Origin: Bacillota bacterium | Lineage (GTDB): Bacteria > Bacillota > Sulfobacillia > Sulfobacillales > Sulfobacillaceae | NCBI GenBank assembly: GCA_021820675.1 | Contig: JAKADI010000099.1 | Span: forward strand, 1 to 6,533 | DNA length: 6,533 bases | Reading direction: 5' to 3' | Shown: piece by piece, positions 1-5,612 of the stretch | How the letters are laid out: each line of letters begins with the position of its first letter | Numbering within the stretch: the stretch's first letter is position 1 | Translations under genes and position numbers: made by a program | The notes under the pieces: generated by a model | Told to the model about the DNA's origin: nothing | Database searches by the model: none | Seen by the model: only the letters and a program-made list of their open reading frames with translations

Positions 1-226
1 TCTACCGGGCATTGAAAAAAGTTGCACAGGAATGATGCCGGATTGCATGGCACGGAGGACACTGAACATATGTCGCTTGTACGCCCGACTGTCGGTGATC
101 GGTAAGGCGAAGGGAGGTATGATTAATAAGACAAGCATATGATACGCCAGAAACGGCGACAAGCCGTACACTACCGGCTATCTTAGGCGGGTACCCATCT
201 GCTTGTCGTTCCTGTTAGCGTGTTGC
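1..226. other. No supported gene
   Basis: Several ribosome-binding-site-like stretches occur (GGAGGA at 54-59, GGGAGG at 112-117), but the frames behind them stop within 7-15 codons. GACAAGC occurs at 130-136 and 158-164 and inverted at 201-207. I see no tRNA or mobile element end. Confidence 0.6.
153..167 (-). terminator. Weak candidate terminator after the 290-aa gene
   Basis: On the minus strand ACGGC-TTGTC-GCCGT forms a five-base-pair GC-rich stem with a five-base loop, followed by TTCT only. It lies about 60 bases beyond the stop codon at 227. The short stem and poor T-tract make it doubtful. Confidence 0.2.
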
Positions 227-1099
227 CTATCTCACCAACGCACCCAAATGGAGTCTCTGCCCTGACCCTTTGTCGACGACGAAGACTGTGTCGAAGTCGG
301 TCTGCATCTCCAATTTCAAGGTATCGCCAATTGTTGCCCCATGTCTCTGAAACACCTGCGCCACATTCGTAGCCTGTGTCTTCATTTGTGCTTCGTAACC
401 CCGTAGACTATACACTATCCGATCGCATGTTTCGACGACATTGACGCCCAGTCCGGACGTCGTAATCCCGCCCCCAGGGGGCATATAGACCGCGTCGTCC
501 ACTTCCGTTAGAGCCATTACGCCCCCGCGTCTCAAGGCCGCGCGATCCGCATCCGAAATGGTACCCTCTAGCCTTTGGACGTTCATTCGGTAAGGCGCCA
601 GGGACTCCGGCCAATTCCGATGCACAATTTCTAGCAGGCGCAGCCGCGCCCAGTCGCCGTGGTGAGCGATGTCAATTAGATAGGCCATTTTCTCATCAAA
701 CCGCGCCATAAGAACGTCATCTGTCCGGTCGATGAATGCCGGATTTTTGGCATAGGGGACCGTGCCGAGATGCAAATGGTAAATTCCCCAGTCGTTCAAT
801 AACCCATCATCAAATTCTAGGTTTGTCAGGCGTGTACTCAAGTGGGGCGTCAAATTATTTCCGTGTATAATCTTATCCTTGACCAAATCCAATCCCGCCA
901 CTCTATCTGCAGGACATTGAAATTCCCGCGATATTGTGATGGCTCGGGGGACCTGCGAAATTTTCCTCCATCTCCAATTGACGAATTGAAAACACAATTC
1001 ACTGGTATCCATGTTCACGTTTATCGCGGGATCAATTTGTTGCAGTTCCCGCAGAACTATCCCGCGCCAATCTTCCATAAAATCGCACACAATGTCCAT
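227..1099 (-). CDS. Uncharacterised 290-aa protein, last gene of the ubiquitin-like locus
   Basis: I cannot assign a function. The protein is soluble-looking, with no signal peptide or membrane segment. Its most distinctive part is residues 72-164. This contains DWGIYHLHLG (103-112), then an RTDDVLMA stretch (125-132), a strand-like MAYLIDIAHHGDW (138-150) and EIVHRNWPE (157-165). The spaced histidines (H108, H110, H146, H147, H160) with R125 could form an active site of a small nuclease or other enzyme, but that is a guess from residue pattern only. A glycine-rich MPPGGGITTSGLG segment (206-218) precedes a helical region and a short C-terminal end. I have an impression that the DWGI-HLHLG core occurs in other bacterial hypothetical proteins, but could not check. 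The ATG at 1099 has AAGGAG about nine bases upstream. It lies 217 nt after the E1-like gene on the same strand, so it may be read through from the operon as an effector or accessory, or have its own promoter. Confidence 0.8.
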   Translation of the reverse strand: MDIVCDFMEDWRGIVLRELQQIDPAINVNMDTSELCFQFVNWRWRKISQVPRAITISREFQCPADRVAGLDLVKDKIIHGNNLTPHLSTRLTNLEFDDGLLNDWGIYHLHLGTVPYAKNPAFIDRTDDVLMARFDEKMAYLIDIAHHGDWARLRLLEIVHRNWPESLAPYRMNVQRLEGTISDADRAALRRGGVMALTEVDDAVYMPPGGGITTSGLGVNVVETCDRIVYSLRGYEAQMKTQATNVAQVFQRHGATIGDTLKLEMQTDFDTVFVVDKGSGQRLHLGALVR

Positions 1100-1202
1100 A
1101 ATCTCATTCTCCTTATCATTGATTAGTCATCATCATTGGGCTGTTCAGCCATTCGACTGGAAACATTTCGTTGTCGCATGCTACTGCGAAACCGTCGAAT
1201 CC

Positions 1203-1247
1203 TTAAAAATCGAGAACATAATGTTGGCGAGCCAAATATTTCCTCCT
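1203..1247 (-). other. Orphan ribosome binding site with a 10-codon frame between the E1-like and 290-aa genes
   Basis: AGGAGGA (1247-1241) is followed five bases later by a TTG frame that stops after ten codons (1235-1203). The first bases, TTGGCTCGCCAA, also form a short palindrome. It may be a leader peptide, a decayed gene start, or chance. Confidence 0.2.
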
Positions 1248-1316
1248 ATCTATTGTTGCCGGCCGATTCACCTGAAACGGTTCCCATTTCCGACAAATTC
1301 GCCTCTCGGATCGGTT

Positions 1317-2123
1317 CTATTGGACGATGTTCCGAAAAATAGGCGGCCCCACCTTGCCAAGTGGAAAATGCGGACACACTGAGTTTGGCGGCATATGGCT
1401 CAATCGAACATGCGGAAGGACGGTATGCGCGTTCCCATCGTATTGCAAATAGGGGAGACTAGAGAGGGTCTGAGACCAGTTTGTGATCAGGTCCACTAAC
1501 ATCCCAATTGCGGTCGAAGCGAGAATTCCGTTTGCCCACACCACCTGTGGACGCCCACCGGCTTCTCCATATGCATTTTGGACTACGTTATCCTCTGGAA
1601 TAGCGCCAAAGCATTTGAGGCATGGACCGCCCGGCATAGACAAGATGATTTGGCCCGCCATACGCGGTGACTCCGGTTGGATTACATGCACATCCATTCC
1701 AATATCAATAAGAGGAATAATGTACCGCCTCGCAAGTGCCTCGAGTTCTAAGCGCTCCTGGGTTCCGTCTACACAGCCGATAATAATGTCGCATGCACGA
1801 AGGTAAGGTTCCGGATCATCTTGCCATCGCATCGTTCTAGTCACGATGTCTGCAGATGGGTGAAGGCCGAAAATGACTCTCTCAGCGACAGAGGTTTTGG
1901 GCGCTCCTACATCCGCCAGTGTGGCCCCAACCAGCCGATTCAAATTGGTGTCTTCGATATCCTGCGGGTCGTAAATTACGTAATGCTTGATTCCCAAATG
2001 GGCGGCCTGCTGAACGATATGCGAACCCCCACCTCCTAATCCGATAATACCCAAACGGCAATCAGCTATCATGGCCTCCGAGTCAGGTCCTAGGAATGAT
2101 TGCCGGCTATAGAGAGAATTCAT
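1317..2123 (-). CDS. ThiF/E1-like ubiquitin-activating adenylyltransferase
   Basis: A 268-aa E1-like protein of the ThiF/MoeB/HesA family. It is expected to bind ATP and adenylate the C-terminus of the neighbouring ubiquitin-like protein in the cytoplasm. Visible motifs are the Rossmann nucleotide loop GLGGGGS (28-34), the acidic end of strand 2 at YDPQ (D52), DTNLNR (58-63) with the family's conserved Asn/Arg, APK (74-76, the conserved lysine), and CDIIIGCVDG (111-120) with the metal-binding-type aspartate D119. A CLKC pair (168-171) is present, but the usual second CxxC is not; C250 and H252 in VCPHF could complete a zinc site, or a cysteine here could be the thioester residue. Its length fits a single ThiF domain with no fused E2 or JAB. 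The start has a near-ideal ribosome binding site, AAGGAGG six bases upstream, so expression may be high. It begins 12 nt after the JAB gene. Confidence 0.93.
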   Translation of the reverse strand: MNSLYSRQSFLGPDSEAMIADCRLGIIGLGGGGSHIVQQAAHLGIKHYVIYDPQDIEDTNLNRLVGATLADVGAPKTSVAERVIFGLHPSADIVTRTMRWQDDPEPYLRACDIIIGCVDGTQERLELEALARRYIIPLIDIGMDVHVIQPESPRMAGQIILSMPGGPCLKCFGAIPEDNVVQNAYGEAGGRPQVVWANGILASTAIGMLVDLITNWSQTLSSLPYLQYDGNAHTVLPHVRLSHMPPNSVCPHFPLGKVGPPIFRNIVQ

Positions 2124-2129
2124 AGCTGA

Positions 2130-2136
2130 CCTCCTT
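2130..2136 (-). promoter_or_regulatory. Strong ribosome binding site of the E1-like gene
   Basis: AAGGAGG on the minus strand, six bases before the ATG at 2123 and starting within the stop codon of the JAB gene. It fixes the start of the E1-like gene and is stronger than the sites of the genes before it. Confidence 0.85.
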
Positions 2137-2630
2137 CAAAATAAACCCATTGGACGGCCCACCACACGGACCGAACACGCCATCGGCTCCTTAGAGGGCG
2201 GTGGCCAGGCTATAGCCACCGCCTCATCAAGACTCAATAGCAACAGACCATGCGCAGCTTGCGGGGCCAGTGTCCGAAGTGGCGGCACTAACGGCCACAG
2301 TCCTCTATGATCCGTCCGACTGAACACCGGACGGCCTGAATGGTCATGAAAATGTACGCAAAAGACACTGTCGCCGGTATCGACACAATGCTGCATGGCC
2401 CGCCGTATCACGTTCCGATTAAACCTAGCCCCCACACGCGGATCGTCAATGTATTCGTCGTCTGGGACATCTAGATAATCATAGGCCACAACCAAGGTAT
2501 TGTCTGCCGGCCCTGTAGCCGTTCGGCCTACCACCCAGCCCACCCTTTCACGCGCATATGGATGGGCCCGCACTAGATCAGCCATCATTCGCTGGTGCAA
2601 TGACCGTAGCAATCGTAGCCGCGTGGTCAT
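2136..2630 (-). CDS. JAB/JAMM (Mov34/MPN/PAD-1-like) isopeptidase
   Basis: A 164-aa JAB-domain metallopeptidase. Such enzymes in bacterial ubiquitin-like operons remove the modifier from targets or trim its C-terminus. The zinc site reads clearly: the upstream glutamate E28 in RERVGWVVG, then HFHDHSGRPVFSRTD (93-107), giving H93, H95 and D107 as ligands and S104 as the stabilising serine. The gap between the second histidine and the serine is eight residues, against seven in AMSH-type enzymes. A FN..VIRRAMQ helix (70-80) precedes it, as expected. I chose the ATG at 2630 because it overlaps the E2 stop in a classic ATGA arrangement. An in-frame ATG at 2714 would add 28 residues read from inside the E2 gene with no family resemblance. 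No domain is fused to it, so it is a free-standing deconjugase or processing enzyme. Confidence 0.88.
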   Translation of the reverse strand: MTTRLRLLRSLHQRMMADLVRAHPYARERVGWVVGRTATGPADNTLVVAYDYLDVPDDEYIDDPRVGARFNRNVIRRAMQHCVDTGDSVFCVHFHDHSGRPVFSRTDHRGLWPLVPPLRTLAPQAAHGLLLLSLDEAVAIAWPPPSKEPMACSVRVVGRPMGLF

Positions 2631-2971
2631 TGGAAGGCCCTCAGATGCGCGGCAACCATTTGAACAAGGCGCAACTGAGCGCCACCTGGTACTTGCCATG
2701 AAAGGACGTGCCATTCGCGATCAAGAATATGGGCTCGTGACCAGCGTAAGGTCGTCAGGCCTGACGCACTAACCTGATCGGAAAGGTAAAGCCGCGTTTG
2801 ATAGCCACCATGTTGGACTGGACATAATAGAGCATCAACCGCTGCCGGCATGCACCCATGAGGAAGTGCCAAAGCAGGAAGGAACAAGTACACCACTCCG
2901 CGCTCTTGCGCCTCTCCTGCATTTGGAGCTAAAGTCCTCAATTCTAGCAGTTGATCAGAAGGAAAAGCCAT
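2627..2971 (-). CDS. E2/UBC-like protein (prokaryotic E2 family E type)
   Basis: A 114-aa protein that I assign to the bacterial E2/UBC fold, family E type (Pfam Prok-E2_E), from its pattern and its position between the Ubl and JAB genes. The strand VVYLFLPAL (26-34) is followed by LPHGCMPAAVDALLCP (36-51), then GYQTRLYLSDQV (56-67), a tryptophan-rich REWHVLSWQVP (85-95) and the C-terminal helix LVQMVAAHLRAF (102-113). In the pathway it would accept or position the activated modifier. Only two cysteines are present, C40 and C50, and neither sits where the catalytic cysteine of eukaryotic E2s lies, after the YP..P segment. It may therefore use another nucleophile, act as a scaffold, or be a divergent family. 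The start has AGGAG nine bases upstream, overlapping the Ubl stop codon. It is the least certain assignment of the four ubiquitin-system genes. Confidence 0.72.
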   Translation of the reverse strand: MAFPSDQLLELRTLAPNAGEAQERGVVYLFLPALALPHGCMPAAVDALLCPVQHGGYQTRLYLSDQVSASGLTTLRWSRAHILDREWHVLSWQVPGGAQLRLVQMVAAHLRAFQ

Positions 2972-2983
2972 CGCACTAGCCTC

Positions 2984-3244
2984 CTATGCCGAAGTTCCGG
3001 TGGGCGGGTAACTGACAAATCGCTCTCCACCCTTAATTATCATCGCCCCATCGTTTGGAAGATCGACAAGCCGCCCGTCCACAAGTGCCGCAAGCACATC
3101 CGCCTGCGGTACTCCGGCATCGGATTTAATGGCCGATACCAACTGGTGTCCGCGGTGAATCTCGATGGTATGGTCGTTGACCATAATGGTTACGACGGGT
3201 CCTTCTTGTGGGTGCGTAGTCGGAATGTCCATTGAATTAGCCAT
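2984..3244 (-). CDS. Small ubiquitin-like modifier (multiubiquitin-domain type, single copy)
   Basis: An 86-aa protein with a single beta-grasp, ubiquitin-like domain, the presumed modifier of this operon. The order of elements fits the fold. First strand VVTIMVNDHTIEIHRG (17-32) has the amphipathic hairpin, followed by the helix HQLVSAIKSDAG (33-44) and the later strands LAALVDGRLVDLP (51-63) and AMIIKGGERFVSYPP (67-81). The KGGERF end resembles the 'DG-D-F' closing motif of bacterial multiubiquitin domains. The C-terminus is PPTGTSA, with one glycine three residues from the end and no GG, so either the tail is trimmed or a non-glycine end is used. I chose the ATG at 3244 (MANSMD) because a GGTGA-like site lies just upstream. 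An ATG at 3307 would add 21 residues (starting MKMKTCC) with no ribosome binding site. It starts 81 nt after the metallopeptidase gene. Confidence 0.8.
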   Translation of the reverse strand: MANSMDIPTTHPQEGPVVTIMVNDHTIEIHRGHQLVSAIKSDAGVPQADVLAALVDGRLVDLPNDGAMIIKGGERFVSYPPTGTSA

Positions 3245-3325
3245 TGTATCACCGTCCGTTTTCAAGATAGCCCTTGCCCGCCACAGGCAGCAGGTCTTCA
3301 TCTTCATATACGGATGGGCGTTACA

Positions 3326-4171
3326 CTAGTCCACGTCAAGCCAATCATCATCAATTGTAGAGAAATCGAGAAAACTCAACGTAGATCCAAATCTTGGAAA
3401 TTGGATGACCTGTTCATTGATGGTGTTCATGTTGGAAGGCCATCGACGAAGCCATGCTTCAACGGGCACTACGTAAATGACGTTGGAAAACATCTCGCCC
3501 GCCATCACCCGTGCTGCGGCCGTTTCCGAGGAAAGAGTATCGCCTTTGCCAAGCGGGTCCACGATGCGGCGGAATGGACGCGACGCCACGAGCCAGTTGA
3601 CATGGCCCCCGGAAGACAACACAACCGCACAGGGGTCGTGATCGGCTAAGGAGACAACGCGACAGGCTGTAGATGTAAGAGAGGTGCCGAACTCGTCCGC
3701 CACTCGAGTGAAGACATCAATGCTTGGTGGCTCCCGTTTGAGACGCTCGCGCACAGTGCGTTCCGGCATTAAAAATTCGGCGGCAAACTCGTTAGCCTCA
3801 CGTTCAATGATGCGGTCTGACCGAAAGGCCTCAATATCGCCGGCCACGCACCACTTTTCTAAGTCAGAATGCGTCGGTATACAGGCGTGTCCGAGCTCGT
3901 GAGCAATCGTAAATCGCCGTCTTGGCGCATACAGTATACTCCTGTTCACGACAATGCCAAGGCGCCCGGACTCCGTGCAGACCAAGGCGCCTGCTTCGTT
4001 GCCGCTGGCACCGAGATCGTCTTCAAAATATCTGATTGCGAGAGCGTCACAAACGTGCCGAGGATTTATGGGCCCCCATCCGAGGTTAAGATGGGAGCGG
4101 ACCTCCCGTGCATAAAACGTCGGTGATAGATTTTTGTCCCCAACTCTACTCGTCGTCCTGTTCCTCCTCAT
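3326..4171 (-). CDS. ImmA/IrrE-family zinc metallopeptidase
   Basis: A 281-aa ImmA/IrrE-family protein. The zinc motif is FTIAHELGHACIPT (87-100) with H91, E92 and H95. The third ligand is E125 in EREANEFAAEFLMPE (123-137), the family's hallmark second motif. An N-terminal helical part (16-50) has no recognisable DNA-binding domain, and the C-terminal 110 residues (from about 172) are an extra beta-rich domain of unknown role, perhaps a sensor. In known pairs (ImmA/ImmR of ICEBs1, IrrE/DdrO of Deinococcus) the enzyme cleaves a repressor in response to DNA damage or signals. Here no XRE repressor is adjacent; the upstream partners are a sigma factor and an acidic protein. The ATG at 4171 overlaps the 141-aa gene by 26 nt and has AGGAAG seven bases before it, so translation is probably coupled. 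Confidence 0.9.
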   Translation of the reverse strand: MRRNRTTSRVGDKNLSPTFYAREVRSHLNLGWGPINPRHVCDALAIRYFEDDLGASGNEAGALVCTESGRLGIVVNRSILYAPRRRFTIAHELGHACIPTHSDLEKWCVAGDIEAFRSDRIIEREANEFAAEFLMPERTVRERLKREPPSIDVFTRVADEFGTSLTSTACRVVSLADHDPCAVVLSSGGHVNWLVASRPFRRIVDPLGKGDTLSSETAAARVMAGEMFSNVIYVVPVEAWLRRWPSNMNTINEQVIQFPRFGSTLSFLDFSTIDDDWLDVD

Positions 4172-4571
4172 CTAAGGACTTCCTGATTCGGTCTAAGGCC
4201 TCCTCCACATGGGACTGTTCCTTAGGGTTCGGCGGGCCTTCCCGGCGAAACACTGCCGCAGGACGCAGTCTATTGTGCGCCTGTTGCCAGTGACCGAGCA
4301 CAGATCGATGGGGTGACAAAGCCTTCATGACTCCCTGCTGTAGCCTGCGCAGCCGTTCCGTATCGTCTAGGGGCATGACTGCCATCATTAGCTCTGCGAT
4401 GCTATCGATTTCGGCATCGGTAATCTCATTTATGCCTCCGTTTCTAGTGACCACTTCTCGTACCCGTGCGAACCACTGCTCATCTTCCGGAAATATCTCT
4501 TCGTCCGGCCCTCCCTTGTCGATGACCTGAAGCGCTCTGCGGAGTTCTGCAAACGATTCTTTTTTGTCCAT
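4146..4571 (-). CDS. Acidic 141-aa protein of unknown function between sigma factor and metallopeptidase
   Basis: I do not recognise a family. The protein appears all-helical and soluble, with acidic stretches near the N-terminus (GPDEEIFPEDEQ, 21-32) and at the C-terminus (SLDEEEQDDE, 132-141). A middle segment, INEITDAEIDSIAELMMAVMP (47-67), and LRRLQQGVMKAL (74-85) look like packed amphipathic helices. No cysteine, metal site or membrane helix is seen, so it is not a classical membrane-bound or zinc-type (ZAS) anti-sigma factor. It starts 4 nt after the sigma gene, with AAGGTGA lying across the sigma stop, and its end overlaps the ImmA/IrrE-like gene. Being locked between a sigma factor and an ImmA/IrrE protease makes it a candidate soluble anti-sigma factor or co-regulator that the protease could cleave; this is inference from position. 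Confidence 0.82.
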   Translation of the reverse strand: MDKKESFAELRRALQVIDKGGPDEEIFPEDEQWFARVREVVTRNGGINEITDAEIDSIAELMMAVMPLDDTERLRRLQQGVMKALSPHRSVLGHWQQAHNRLRPAAVFRREGPPNPKEQSHVEEALDRIRKSLDEEEQDDE

Positions 4572-4575
4572 TGAA

Positions 4576-5181
4576 TCACCTTCTCTCCTCAGTTTCCGGC
4601 AACATCATTTTCTTGAGATGTTCAATTAGTCGATGCTTCTGCGTTCTTACGGTGGCTCGTTTGACTCCGAATAATACCGCGATTTCCTCATCAGGATAGT
4701 TCCTCGCCAACAAGTTATACAATTCTCTTAAGCGAGGAGGCAAATCATCGACAACGCGGCGAAGTCTTGCGATCATCTCCGATTGACGCTCGGACACCGG
4801 TTCGTCATCTGTTTCATCACTAAGGCCCACTTGTAGTTCCTGCGGTGTTGGCATACCCAGTTCAGACAACTCCTGGATTGAGATTTGGACATCCGGCGCT
4901 CGTCGTCGATACCTGTCCACAAGTGCTTGTTTTGCAAGCTTGTACAGCCATGTCTTGAATGATGAGCCACCATCTTTGTTCCACGTTGTTAGTGTCTTGA
5001 GCAATACATCTTGGTGGAGTTCTTCAGCATCCTGTGGGTTTTGCGTCTCGGCCAATAAAAAGTAAAAGAGCCGCTTGCCATAGGTTTGTTCGTACGCCGT
5101 GAATGCTGGAAGATTCCCATTGCGAATCCCGTCCACAATTTTCTGGTCCGTCCATTCTGTCACCGGCAGCCCCCCCACCAA
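4576..5181 (-). CDS. ECF-like sigma-70 family RNA polymerase sigma factor
   Basis: A 201-aa two-domain sigma factor. Region 2 spans about residues 15-95: IRNGNLPAFTAYEQTYGKRL, then NPQDAEELHQDVLLKTL (48-64, the conserved region 2.2-type helix), SSFKTWLYKLAKQALVDRYRRR (73-94). An acidic linker (100-135) leads to region 4 at 137-192, with LPPRLRELYNLLARNYPDEEIAVLFGVKRATVRTQKHR folding as the -35-binding helix-turn-helix. There is no region 3, as in ECF factors. The first codon listed is TTG at 5181; a GTG at 5163 (VTEWTD) is also credible because the G-rich stretch between the two could act as its ribosome binding site, and ECF proteins usually start near a W/T-D motif. It heads the operon, so it may control the ubiquitin-like genes or itself. 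No membrane anti-sigma gene is next to it. Confidence 0.92.
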   Translation of the reverse strand: MVGGLPVTEWTDQKIVDGIRNGNLPAFTAYEQTYGKRLFYFLLAETQNPQDAEELHQDVLLKTLTTWNKDGGSSFKTWLYKLAKQALVDRYRRRAPDVQISIQELSELGMPTPQELQVGLSDETDDEPVSERQSEMIARLRRVVDDLPPRLRELYNLLARNYPDEEIAVLFGVKRATVRTQKHRLIEHLKKMMLPETEERR

Positions 5182-5224
5182 TACTGCTCTCGAATGGTTA
5201 TACGGTAGAGTCGTTACATATTGC

Positions 5225-5254
5225 TCAGCCGATCCGCAAATATTGGATCGCTGA
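5225..5254. promoter_or_regulatory. Hairpin in the leader or operator region of the sigma gene
   Basis: TCAGCCGATCC at 5225-5235 pairs with GGATCGCTGA at 5245-5254, giving ten base pairs with one bulged C and a nine-base AT-rich loop. No T-tract follows on either strand, so it is not an intrinsic terminator. It lies 44-73 bases upstream of the sigma start. It may act as an operator or a 5' leader structure. Confidence 0.45.
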
Positions 5255-5259
5255 ACGTG

Positions 5260-5290
5260 TTAATACCATCGTAAGCGATCAGGATGACAA
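5260..5290 (-). promoter_or_regulatory. Candidate promoter of the Ubl operon
   Basis: On the minus strand TTGTCA (5290-5285) and TATTAA (5265-5260) are 19 bases apart, which is longer than ideal. An alternative -10, TATAAC (5202-5197), sits closer to the sigma start but has no good -35. Either would transcribe the sigma gene and the genes behind it. Confidence 0.25.
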
Positions 5291-5311
5291 CCGCACCATT
5301 TTGTGCGGTTG
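5288..5311. promoter_or_regulatory. Perfect 9-bp hairpin upstream of the sigma gene
   Basis: CAACCGCAC at 5288-5296 is a perfect inverted repeat of GTGCGGTTG at 5303-5311 with a six-base loop. It lacks a T-tract on both strands. It touches the candidate -35 box at 5285-5290, so a dimeric regulator bound here could block transcription of the operon. Confidence 0.45.
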
Positions 5312-5521
5312 ATATCGAGCGAATTGAGGTAAAAAATTTGCTGACGAGAAGTGCTTAGGGGCCGTGCGCTCATTAATATAGACGGTTCCGTACCTATGAC
5401 TGATTAGCAATATGGAGAACATTTAATATCTTTACTAGGAGGACGGTACGATCCTTGGAAAACGGCCATTCCCAAACAGCGGATCCATCAGTGTCTCCAA
5501 CAAAATATCTTCAGATCTATG

Positions 5522-5527
5522 TATAAT
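5522..5527 (+). promoter_or_regulatory. Candidate -10 box for the rightward genes
   Basis: A perfect TATAAT, preceded by TATG, lies about 85 bases upstream of the ATG at 5613. No convincing -35 is found 16-18 bases before it. Confidence 0.25.
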
Positions 5528-5612
5528 TCACCCCTTGAGGCGAATTAACTAACCAATAACGACACTAATATAAGAAGAGTTACATGTCCTTTTGATACGG
5601 CGGGTTGCATTA

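Larger units (their letters stand above)
5182..5612. other. Divergent intergenic region between the Ubl operon and the rightward restriction-like locus
   Basis: About 430 bases, clearly more AT-rich than both flanks, with no long open frame. It holds two hairpins near the sigma gene, candidate promoters on both strands, and an AGGAGGA at 5437-5443 leading only to a 23-codon frame (TTG at 5455, stop at 5524-5526). I see no tRNA, repeat array or insertion-sequence end in it. Confidence 0.75.

Noticed and set aside
189..196. GGGTACCC palindrome downstream of the 290-aa gene
   Set aside because: Eight-base palindromes are common by chance, and it is not part of a stem with a T-tract.
1011..1382. 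Plus-strand open frame of 123 codons
   Set aside because: It runs antisense over the 290-aa gene start, the gap and the E1 end, with no ribosome binding site and a composition unlike a protein.
2631..2714. Longer N-terminus for the JAB protein from ATG 2714
   Set aside because: The extra 28 residues are read from within the E2-like gene in another frame; the ATGA overlap at 2630 is far more natural.
2753..2766. Perfect 14-base palindrome CGTCAGGCCTGACG
   Set aside because: It lies inside the E2-like coding region, and a palindrome of this length is expected by chance about once in a window of this size.
3245..3307. Longer N-terminus for the Ubl from ATG 3307 (MKMKTCC)
   Set aside because: No ribosome binding site precedes it and the added residues are outside the beta-grasp domain. 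It is kept only as an alternative start.
4773..4973. 66-codon minus-strand frame inside the sigma gene
   Set aside because: It is an out-of-frame shadow of the sigma factor, which has clear region 2 and region 4 motifs in the main frame.
5288..5311. Intrinsic terminator reading of the nine-pair hairpin
   Set aside because: No T-run follows the stem on either strand.
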